A stretch of 31,122 nt of DNA from UKL13-2 sp031394335 (GTDB lineage Bacteria > Pseudomonadota > Gammaproteobacteria > Burkholderiales > Usitatibacteraceae), in contig JANMXS010000180.1 of NCBI GenBank assembly GCA_031394335.1, forward strand, positions 1 through 31,122. Direction: 5' to 3'. A program made the translations under genes and the position numbers. A model generated the notes under the pieces. That model worked only from the letters and a program-made list of their open reading frames with translations, was not told the DNA's origin and did no database searches. Within the stretch, counting starts at the first letter, position 1. Every line of letters begins with the position of its first letter. Shown in pieces: positions 26,201 through 31,122 of this stretch.

Positions 26201-28089
26201 ACGCGCTGCATCACCTCGCGCGTTTGCGCGAGGGCGAGAAGATCCTGATTCACGGTGCGGCCGGTGGTGTCGGTATTGCGGCCATCCAGTTGGCCAAGTA
26301 CTTCGGCGCAGAAATTTTTGCCACCGCCGGGTCGGATGAAAAGCGCGACTTCCTGCGCCTGCTCGGCGTCGACCATATATTCGATTCGCGCTCGCTGGCC
26401 TTTGCCGACGAGATTCTCGCCGTCACCCAGGGCAAGGGCGTCGACGTGGTGCTCAACTCGCTGGCCGGTGAGGCGATCAATCGCAACTTCCGTGTGCTCA
26501 AACCGTTCGGGCGTTTCCTCGAGCTGGGCAAGCGCGATTTTTACGAGAACACCAAAATCGGCTTGCGCCCGTTCCGCAATAACATCTCTTACTTCGGTAT
26601 CGATGCCGACCAGTTGATGCAGGAGCAGCCCCTGCTCACCCAGGCTTTGTTCCGCGAGGTGATGGAACTGTTCGGGCAGGGCATCCTGCACCCGTTGCCG
26701 TTCCATACCTTCGAGGCCGACGATGTGGTCGATGCGTTCCGTCACATGCAGCAAGCCAAGCAGATCGGCAAGGTCGTCGTCACCTATCAGAACGGGATCA
26801 ATACGGTATTCACGCCGCCGCCGGTTCAACAGCAATTGGCACTGTCGGCCAAGGCGACCTACCTGGTCACTGGCGGCCTTGGTGGCTTCGGCTTGCGTAC
26901 CGCTCAATGGCTGGTCACCAAGGGCGCCAAAAATCTGGTGCTGATCAGTCGCAGCGGACCCGCCTCTGCCGAGGCGCAGGCAACCGTGACCGAACTGCAG
27001 GCGCGCGGCATCAAGGTGCTGGCGACGGCCTGCGATGTCACCGACCGCAAGGCGCTGTCGACGCTGTTTGCCCAGATCGCCGCGAAGATGCCGCCGCTGC
27101 GTGGCATTGTGCATGCCGCCGTGGTGATTGAAGACGCGCTGATCCGCAACACCAATGCCGAACAGATTCGCAAGGTGTTCGCGCCGAAGATCCTGGGTGC
27201 GCAATACCTGCACGAGCTGACGCGCGACATGAAAATGGATTTCTTCGTCCTGTTCTCCTCCGCCACCACCCTGTTCGGCAATCCCGGCCAGGGCAACTAT
27301 GTCGCCGCCAACGCGCAACTCGAAGCGCTGGCGATGGCGCGTCGTGCCGCCGGACTGCCGGCGCTGTGCGTGCGCTGGGGCGCGATTGATGATGTCGGTT
27401 TCCTGGCGCGCAACGAGCAGATCAAGAATGCCCTGCAAAGCCGCATGGGTGGTAGCACCATCCAATCGGCGGATGCGCTCAATATTCTGGAAGAGCTGAT
27501 TATTACCGATCGTTCCAACCTGGGCGTGCTCGAACTTGACTGGCAGGCGCTCAGCCGCTTCCTGCCGTCCGCGCCATCGCCGAAGTTCCATGATCTGCTG
27601 GGACAAGTTGCGGAGGGCGAATCCGATGAAGATCATGCCGACGATATCCAGCGCCTGCTGGCGGAACTGCCGCCGGAAGAACTTGCCGCCACCTTCCGCG
27701 AATTGCTGAAAGCGGAAATCGGCGAAATCCTGCGCATTCCGCCCGAGAAACTGGACGCAACGCGTTCGGTCTACGATATGGGACTCGATTCATTGATGGG
27801 CGTCGAGCTTGCGCTGGCGATCGAATCGCGCTTTGGCATTCGCTTGCCGGTGATGGCGCTCAGCGAAAGCCCGACCATTGAAAAATTGGCCGACAAGATC
27901 ATCGCCCAGTTGAAGTCTGCCGGCGCGCCCGGCGATGCCGCACCCGCCGCGCCCGCCGCGAATATCGCCGCGCAGGTGCAGCAGATGGTGTCGCTGCATG
28001 CCGCCGATGTCGATGCAAAATCCATCGAGGAATTCGCCGCTGAACTGCATTCGGGCGATGCCGTGAAATCCAGCCGGATCATTCACTGA
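20263..28089 (+). CDS. Iterative-type, fully reducing type I polyketide synthase
   Basis: This 2608-residue single-module PKS would build a reduced acyl chain on its own ACP. Domains in order: KS (1-425; Cys172 in 'DTACSSS', His307, His347); AT (531-870; Ser625 in 'GHSVGE', 'YAFH' at 727-730, indicating malonyl-CoA); DH (902-1183; His931 in H-x3-G-x4-P, Asp1099); a methyltransferase-like region (1190-1583) whose SAM loop reads 'VEISDGTP' and is probably inactive; a structural KR half (1609-1830); ER (1849-2176; 'HGAAGGVG' at 1997); KR (2195-2443; Lys2309, Ser2333, Tyr2346, Asn2350; B-type Asp); ACP (2460-2551; Ser2510); and a tail of about 57 residues. There is no thioesterase or reductase. 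ATG 20263 puts the KS at the N-terminus; in-frame starts at 20200 and 20224 are alternatives with no better ribosome site. The stop overlaps the next ATG. Confidence 0.95.
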   Translation: MKRKIAVVGMSFRFPGTSSEQYWPDLLNGKDLVSSVDPTRWAQETFRHPNKNHAGTSYTYAAGSIGDISTFDAAFFGISPREAAQMDPQQRLLLEMSWEAFENAGIRPAAVKGSKCGVYIGISSADYAYRFADDLGAIDSTVATGNTASIAANRISYVFDLRGPSMALDTACSSSLVAFHQACQSVASGESSLAIAGGVSLHLHPYGFIAFSKASMLSRRGRCNVFDAAGDGYVRSEGGGIFILKDYDQAVADGNPILAIVAASAINSDGKKSGLTVPSSQAQATLLKDAYADAGIDPADIDYIEAHGTGTAVGDPIETRALGDALAKFRSKDRPLLIGSVKSNLGHLEAASGVAGLVKAVFCVQHRMVPATINVDTPNPNIAFDDWNLRIAHKTTALKQTGKLVIGVNSFGFGGANAHVILESPAAKVTPLQPRPPKPQLGTDLPLVVSGKSEAALKAAARDYATFLRQHQSVPLYDIAYGATFNREWHESRAVVFGSTHKSLASALENFASGTASGLPVESATALASPVKIAFIYSGNGSQWEGMGKRLLLEDDTFRAAVQRVDQIFKRYANFSLEDELAGNNGEGRLALTEIAQPTLFAVQVGITEMLRSRGLAPNAVAGHSVGEIAAAWASGALTLEQAVQVIYHRSQLQATTKGRGQMTAVGLGEAAMRQVLQETRLEHAVAIAGVNSSKGVTIAGDDASLATLEAVLAERKIFYKRLDLDYAFHSAAMNPIESSIYKALGALAPGEEQLPFISTVTGERLSGALLDAYYWWQNIRNPVLFEQAVKTARGMGIDLFIEIGPHAVLRGYLNDSLKDSHKDGGAPGRVVTTLSRGDDAPERVWSAAAKVMIAGAPVDWSRFFPHPAQFTPLPNYPWQRERYWQTVTSESENLLQRYKVHPLLGYRLSQQDFTWENQLDPLLNPTLADHVVGDATVFPGTGFAELALAAAAQWSLGNAPDEKLEIEELEIRAPLLLSTEHSKSLRVSIDPADGSFAVKARDQHSGEAWTLHATGRIPAEPQGVLFVDEKPGVPLRQPDFDAELHTRLTEMVGLNYGPAFKAIDAGWVEGDSVWARLVAPDAIKPELGSTLLHPALLDCTFQLIIHLLRDQIATQAGVAYVPTRIGRLIFKTGKSMPVLARADLVRRSPQSLTANFALFDEQGEVVAWLRGVRFRAVRLRKDSSDHLRFLDYVGIPQPHARAAGIVLPTLAEEVRKALAAATLALAKGSAFQPYTQQIEPLLDALCAAFAADALKRIAGGSELSDERVAQLAERNPSSAALVARLIDMLEEDGVLERGAEDGDDNGWHFLNADEGPGAHDIWNALVADHPDHFAIFNAVGRIGLNLERLLDGRATIEQLLPRECTVAAMSAEVVGHAATRSFGLALQQCVTTALERLSEGQRFRIVEISDGTPTFAADLLRSLPRDRCDYVVATTNRATAEDCLHRVDRLPGVVAQVFGDEADAAATQNMQATQEAQTAGFQLALLVNDFASDEDAQRALRQAQQMLAADGTLVLLGTPSSRWLDLVFGATQHWWPPRSEAVPAMTARSASHWEQRLQALGFESCATLPLVPHAPATPYVMVARAGAQLNVANIAEVAKADAPSTAKPAWIVLVDDSVFATATARDFASRIVAGGGYVAVVGAMRHAAVDCSHADINPGDAHAMSALLSHVKATHGAVSGVVHLYGLGRNDTLAGATQLLAHQVERCAIASALVQACEQAEVDTTCWLVTAGATAGLLPQRQTQYADMADAPLWGLGRTLMNEPSRLTIRLVDLERGFGPELVPAGFVARTPVDALDSVVAAALAAEIMSADAEQEVMLTARGERFVPRLRVMPRHLVENQKPALSTTLRLGFQFAGQLRNLRWQAFPRTRPAADEIEIEVAATGLNFRDVMYALGLLSEEAVENGFAGPTLGLECAGVVIGVGAGVEGFGLGDRVVAFGPSSFSNHVLTKASGVSRIPPGISFEAAATIPSTFFTAYYALHHLARLREGEKILIHGAAGGVGIAAIQLAKYFGAEIFATAGSDEKRDFLRLLGVDHIFDSRSLAFADEILAVTQGKGVDVVLNSLAGEAINRNFRVLKPFGRFLELGKRDFYENTKIGLRPFRNNISYFGIDADQLMQEQPLLTQALFREVMELFGQGILHPLPFHTFEADDVVDAFRHMQQAKQIGKVVVTYQNGINTVFTPPPVQQQLALSAKATYLVTGGLGGFGLRTAQWLVTKGAKNLVLISRSGPASAEAQATVTELQARGIKVLATACDVTDRKALSTLFAQIAAKMPPLRGIVHAAVVIEDALIRNTNAEQIRKVFAPKILGAQYLHELTRDMKMDFFVLFSSATTLFGNPGQGNYVAANAQLEALAMARRAAGLPALCVRWGAIDDVGFLARNEQIKNALQSRMGGSTIQSADALNILEELIITDRSNLGVLELDWQALSRFLPSAPSPKFHDLLGQVAEGESDEDHADDIQRLLAELPPEELAATFRELLKAEIGEILRIPPEKLDATRSVYDMGLDSLMGVELALAIESRFGIRLPVMALSESPTIEKLADKIIAQLKSAGAPGDAAPAAPAANIAAQVQQMVSLHAADVDAKSIEEFAAELHSGDAVKSSRIIH

Positions 28090-29438
28090 TGAGCCGAAAA
28101 GGCGTGATGGGCCTTAGCGCCCAGTTGAAAGACAAGCTGATCCAGCAGACGCTGGAGCGTCGCCTGCGCCAGGCCGGTGAGCCGCGCACCACCAATTTTT
28201 CGCTGGCGACTTCGGCGGCGGCGCGCGATATTCCCGAGGAATATTATCGCTTCGCCCTGCATCCCGGTTACCAGCAGTTGCGCATCGTCAACGATGGTGC
28301 GGCGCGCCTTGGCATTCGCAATCCGTTTTTCAAGCAGCACGACGCGCTGGTCGGCGCCACCACGCTGATCGACGGCAAATCGTTCATCAATTACGGCAGC
28401 TACAACTATCTCGGTTTTTCCGGCGACCCGGCCGTAACCGCCGCCGCCAAGGCCGCGATCGATCGGTATGGCACCTCGGTATCGGCCAGTCGCATTGTCT
28501 CCGGCGAGCGGCCGATCCATCGTGAATTCGAGCGCGCCCTGGCCGATGTCTACGGCGTCGATGACGCCATTACCTTCGTCAGCGGCCACGCCACCAACGT
28601 CACCACCATCGGCTATTTGTTCGGGCCGAAAGATCTGGTGCTGCACGATGCGCTGATCCACAACTGCAGCCTGCAGGGCATCCAGCTGTCGGGCGCCAAG
28701 CGCCTGTCGTTTCCACACAATGACTGGGCGGCGCTCGATACCATCCTCAATGAGCAACGCCGCCATTTCGAGCGCGTGCTGGTGGTGGTTGAAGGTATTT
28801 ACAGCATGGATGGCGATTACCCGGACCTGCCGCGCTTTGTGGAAATCAAGCGCAAGCACCGCGCCTTCCTGATGGTCGATGAAGCGCATTCGTTCGGCGT
28901 GATGGGCAAGAACGGCCTCGGCATCCGTGAACATTTCGCGCTTGCCGGCAGTGACGTCGATATCTGGATGGGTACGCTCAGCAAGGCGCTGGCTGGCTGC
29001 GGTGGTTATATCGCCGGCGAAACCGCGCTGGTCGAGCATCTCAAGTTCATGGCGCCGGGATTTCTCTACAGCGTGGGCATGTCCCCGCCGGTTGCGGCGG
29101 CATCGCTGGCCGCGCTGCAAGGCCTGCGTCGCGAACCCGAGCGGGTGCACGCGCTGCAGGCGCGCGGCGCCTTCTTCCTCGAGCGCGCCAAAGCGGCTGG
29201 TATTGATACCGGCTTCAGCACCGGGCTGGCAGTGATTCCGGCGATTACCGGCAGCTCCTTGCGCGCCGTTCGACTTTCAGAGGCGCTGTTCAAACGCGGT
29301 ATCAATGTGCAGCCGATTTTGTACCCGGCGGTGCCCGAGAAATCGGCACGCTTGCGTTTCTTCTTGTCCTACCGCCATACCGAAACGCAAATCACGCAAA
29401 CCATCCAGGCGCTGGCCGAAGAGTTGGATCGGCTCTAG
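28089..29438 (+). CDS. PLP-dependent alpha-oxoamine synthase (AONS/KBL/SPT family)
   Basis: This 449-residue enzyme is of the class that condenses an acyl thioester with an amino acid, releasing CO2, to give a 2-amino ketone. The start of the fold is 'SYNYLGFSGDPAVTAAAKAA'; 'GTSVSASRIVSGERPIHREFE', 'HDALIHNC', 'VDEAHSFGVMG' (Asp264, His267) and 'GTLSKALAGCGGY' (PLP Lys299) follow. About 90 residues precede the core, longer than biotin-type AONS. Its ATG overlaps the PKS stop as TGATG, so the two are translationally coupled. Since the PKS has no thioesterase, release of the ACP-bound chain by this enzyme is the natural inference, as for Fum8 in fumonisin synthesis. The amino acid used is not predictable. 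BioF or Kbl roles are unlikely given the context. Confidence 0.92.
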   Translation: MSRKGVMGLSAQLKDKLIQQTLERRLRQAGEPRTTNFSLATSAAARDIPEEYYRFALHPGYQQLRIVNDGAARLGIRNPFFKQHDALVGATTLIDGKSFINYGSYNYLGFSGDPAVTAAAKAAIDRYGTSVSASRIVSGERPIHREFERALADVYGVDDAITFVSGHATNVTTIGYLFGPKDLVLHDALIHNCSLQGIQLSGAKRLSFPHNDWAALDTILNEQRRHFERVLVVVEGIYSMDGDYPDLPRFVEIKRKHRAFLMVDEAHSFGVMGKNGLGIREHFALAGSDVDIWMGTLSKALAGCGGYIAGETALVEHLKFMAPGFLYSVGMSPPVAAASLAALQGLRREPERVHALQARGAFFLERAKAAGIDTGFSTGLAVIPAITGSSLRAVRLSEALFKRGINVQPILYPAVPEKSARLRFFLSYRHTETQITQTIQALAEELDRL

Positions 29439-29579
29439 GGGTTTGTTGAAATTCGATATGAGAAGCGTGAGCCGCATTCACTACGGAGTACTTCCCCCTT
29501 TGCAACAGGGGGATGGAGGGGGATTTGCGGTGGTTGCCAATCGCTGTCCAAAGATAATTGTTAATTCCAACAAACCCCT
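29437..29579. mobile_element. 143-bp MITE-like element with 17-bp terminal inverted repeats
   Basis: AGGGGTTTGTTGAAATT (29437-29453) is complementary to 29563-29579 at 16 of 17 positions. Inside, CCCCCT (29494-29499) and AGGGGG (29507-29512) form a hairpin. The last two bases of the preceding gene's TAG stop lie inside the left terminal repeat. No protein is encoded. The element separates the second and third genes of the cluster. Confidence 0.7.
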
Positions 29580-29600
29580 GGCGTTGGCATAGTCAGCGGC

Positions 29601-30440
29601 ATGAGCACTCCTCCCACAGCGCCACCACCGAAACACTCGGCCTGGGCGCAGTTGCGGCAAGAGCTGAAAAAATCGCGTGCCCCGAACCGGCGAATCGCCT
29701 ACCCGCAGATCCGCAATTTCATTCTCGACCTGATGGCCGAAGGGCGACGCAAGAACATCATCAATCTGGTGTTCTCGGTCGACATCGGCGCCGCGTTGGT
29801 GCGGTTGTCGGCACAAGCCGAGCCGGTAACGATCACCAGTTATGTGACCAAGTCACTGCTGCTGGCGCTGGATGAAAACCCGCATATGCACGCCTACCGC
29901 TATGGCAAAACCGAGCTGGTCATGTTCGACGACATCGACCTGAGCTTTACCGTCGAGCGTGAACTCGATGGGGCGGTGTTGCCGCTGGCCTACATTTCGC
30001 GCGGCGCCAACCGCAAAACCGCGCAGCAGTTGCACCAGGAACTGCAAGCCGCAAAGTCCGCCCCACTGGGCACTGCCGGGCCGATGTCGGCGCTGGAAAA
30101 AACGTTTTTCCGGCTGCCGGATTTCATTCGTCGCCTGGTGTGGCGTTATATCCGCAGCGACCCCTATGTGTTCAAGCAACTGGCGGGCACGGTGGCGGTA
30201 ACCTCGATGGGCATGTTCACCAGCGGCGCCGCCGTGATGTTCCCGATCACACCGATGACGCTGACACTTTCGATTGGCGCCATCGAAAAAAAGGTCGTGG
30301 TCGTCGATGGCGCAATGGTTGAACGCGCCTTCATCCATCTAAACCTCAGCGCCGACCACGACATCATCGACGGCGCACCGCTGATGCGATTTGCGGACGC
30401 GTTCAAGAAAAAGCTTGAAGGCGGGGAAGCGCTGGATTGA
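29601..30440 (+). CDS. Stand-alone E2-type (CAT-fold) acyltransferase
   Basis: This 279-residue protein matches the catalytic domain of 2-oxoacid dehydrogenase E2 subunits, with no lipoyl or peripheral-subunit-binding domain. The E2 end signatures are present: 'GTVAVTSMGMFTSGAAVMFPITPMTLTLSIGAI' and 'LSADHDIIDGAPLMRF', with His253 and Asp257 of the H-x3-D-G catalytic motif. The usual Arg after the His is Asp here. 'YVTKSLLLALDENPHMHAYR' matches the E2 N-terminal core. The fold, shared with chloramphenicol acetyltransferase, moves acyl groups from thioesters. In this cluster an O- or N-acylation of the PKS product is a reasonable guess. No E1 or E3 gene is nearby. The ribosome site is weak; the gap to the previous gene is mostly the inserted element. 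Confidence 0.85.
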   Translation: MSTPPTAPPPKHSAWAQLRQELKKSRAPNRRIAYPQIRNFILDLMAEGRRKNIINLVFSVDIGAALVRLSAQAEPVTITSYVTKSLLLALDENPHMHAYRYGKTELVMFDDIDLSFTVERELDGAVLPLAYISRGANRKTAQQLHQELQAAKSAPLGTAGPMSALEKTFFRLPDFIRRLVWRYIRSDPYVFKQLAGTVAVTSMGMFTSGAAVMFPITPMTLTLSIGAIEKKVVVVDGAMVERAFIHLNLSADHDIIDGAPLMRFADAFKKKLEGGEALD

Positions 30441-30472
30441 GGGCTGCAGGGCGGTGGTGCATCCTGTAATGG

Positions 30473-30505
30473 GTAGGGTGGGCAAAAGCGCAGCGTGCCC
30501 ACGCG
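30473..30505 (+). repeat. REP-type palindrome, copy 1
   Basis: The 33-bp unit starts GTAGGGTGGGCAAAAGCG and contains the 7-bp stem GTGGGCA/TGCCCAC (30478-30484 with 30496-30502). Together with copy 2 in inverted orientation it forms a REP doublet. Confidence 0.85.
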
Positions 30506-30547
30506 GATGTTGATGGCGGATACGCAGCGATCACAACGGGCACCGAT

Positions 30548-30581
30548 CGCGTGGGCAACGCTGCGCTGTTGCCCACCCTAC
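30548..30581 (-). repeat. REP-type palindrome, copy 2 (inverted)
   Basis: This is the reverse-complement version of copy 1, ending TTGCCCACCCTAC. The pair 30473-30581 has the inverted-doublet (BIME/REPIN) form that RAYT transposases are thought to mobilise. Confidence 0.85.
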
Positions 30582-30663
30582 AAGAACATGCGTCGCGGCA
30601 AAGCACATGAATTTCCTGATCAGGTGTGCCGAATGGCGAGCCATGATGAATTCACGGGATACG

Positions 30664-30696
30664 GTAGGGTGGGCAAAAGCGAAGCGTGCCCACGCG
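30664..30696 (+). repeat. REP-type palindrome, copy 3, next to RAYT gene
   Basis: This direct copy differs from copy 1 only at one central base. It ends 6 bp before the 3' end of the RAYT gene, the usual association of such repeats with their transposase. Confidence 0.85.
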
Positions 30697-30702
30697 TAAT
30701 GA

Positions 30703-31122
30703 TCAGCGCTCACCGTGACCAATGGCATCGTCGAGATTGCTCCCTCCCCAATCTTCGGTCAGGATTCCTGCCTTGACATATCGGTGAAACGAAGAGTGCG
30801 GCCATTCGCGTACTGCGCCGACCCACCCGTGCTTGACCGGGTTGAAATGGACATAATCAACGTGTCTTTCCATATCCAAGTCATCGCGTATCTGATGTTC
30901 CCAAAATCGCCGTTGCCAAATCCCTTTTTCGCGCTTTCTCAGTTTGCTTTCGCTGCGATTTGGCGCAGCCGGTAGCCCGCGAGAGAATCCTTGTTTGATC
31001 AGCCGCCAGCGCAAAGAAAAATCGGCATCACCTTCCGGTAGTTGCCACACCGCATGCAAATGGTCGGGCAAGACGCAGATTGCGATCGTTTCAAAAGGAT
31101 GGGCTGCATGCACCCTGCGGTA
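30703..31122 (-). CDS. REP-associated tyrosine transposase (RAYT), 5' end cut by window
   Basis: The minus-strand frame is open from the window edge to a TGA at 30703-30705, giving the last 139 codons. It contains the HUH motif in 'VLPDHLHAVW', 'SLRWRLIKQGFSR', 'IWQRRFWEHQIRDDLDMERH' and 'DYVHFNPVKHGWV' with the catalytic Tyr, the order found in RAYT/IS200-like Y1 transposases. A GTG at 31113 could serve as a start but would leave an incomplete fold, so the real N-terminus is beyond 31122. Three REP palindromes beside it are its likely substrates. Whether the enzyme is active cannot be judged from the fragment. Confidence 0.9.
   Translation of the reverse strand, partial: YRRVHAAHPFETIAICVLPDHLHAVWQLPEGDADFSLRWRLIKQGFSRGLPAAPNRSESKLRKREKGIWQRRFWEHQIRDDLDMERHVDYVHFNPVKHGWVGAVREWPHSSFHRYVKAGILTEDWGGSNLDDAIGHGER

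Noticed and set aside
25075..27636. 853-codon minus-strand open frame inside the PKS
   Set aside because: It is antisense to conserved PKS domains, His/Arg/Gln-rich and without known motifs; a product of high-GC codon bias on the opposite strand.
28089..29438. biotin-pathway 8-amino-7-oxononanoate synthase (bioF)
   Set aside because: The longer N-terminus, PKS coupling and absence of bio genes argue for a polyketide-releasing alpha-oxoamine synthase.
30473..30696. CRISPR-like array (three similar repeats)
   Set aside because: Spacing is irregular, one copy is inverted and each unit is a palindrome tied to a RAYT gene; these are REP sequences.

Overview
The window is chromosomal DNA of a betaproteobacterium, most likely Burkholderiales and plausibly Oxalobacteraceae-like. 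The evidence is the housekeeping gene order (yibN-grxC-secB-gpsA; gpmA-envC-ctpA-moeB; tsaD divergent from rpsU-yqeY-dnaG-rpoD), the domain content of RpoD, and the GC-rich codon use. No species can be named from sequence alone.

Layout. 1-912: the 5' part of a drug/metabolite (EamA) transporter on the minus strand, cut by the window edge. 1119-3531: a tight plus-strand operon nudB-ybhP-clsB (Nudix hydrolase, EEP-family phosphoesterase, cardiolipin synthase). 3532-3782: palindromic dispersed repeats. 3783-7697 (minus): argB, gpsA, an SH3-domain secreted protein, secB, grxC and a membrane-anchored rhodanese. Diverging from these, 7883-12905 (plus): gpmA, envC, ctpA, moeB and a DUF4124 protein. 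12931-13992 (minus): tsaD. 14009-18980: the macromolecular-synthesis cluster rpsU, yqeY, dnaG, rpoD, with visible promoters and two strong intrinsic terminators. 19059-19502: a universal stress protein. 19590-19666: a CAU-anticodon tRNA (Ile2-like), followed 179 bp downstream by a second copy of its 3' half.

The accessory part is 19667-31122. Behind the duplicated tRNA end and a candidate two-site operator lies a three-gene cluster: a single-module, fully reducing type I polyketide synthase of 2608 residues (KS-AT-DH-degenerate MT-structural KR-ER-KR-ACP, no thioesterase), a translationally coupled PLP alpha-oxoamine synthase, and a stand-alone E2-type (CAT-fold) acyltransferase. The logic parallels fungal fumonisin assembly (iterative reducing PKS plus alpha-oxoamine synthase): the ACP-bound acyl chain would be released by decarboxylative condensation with an amino acid, giving a sphingoid-like 2-amino-3-ketone, which the third enzyme might acylate. 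This is inference from domain content; the product is unknown. A 143-bp element with terminal inverted repeats sits between genes two and three and includes the stop codon of gene two. The window ends with three REP-type palindromes beside a RAYT transposase that runs off the right edge.

The rest of the window is ordinary core genome. Points of interest there are an N-terminally extended ArgB, a TTG-start tsaD, a possible leaderless dnaG promoter, a hairpin at the predicted 5' end of the rpsU mRNA, and gpmA sitting where E. coli has the unrelated gpmM.
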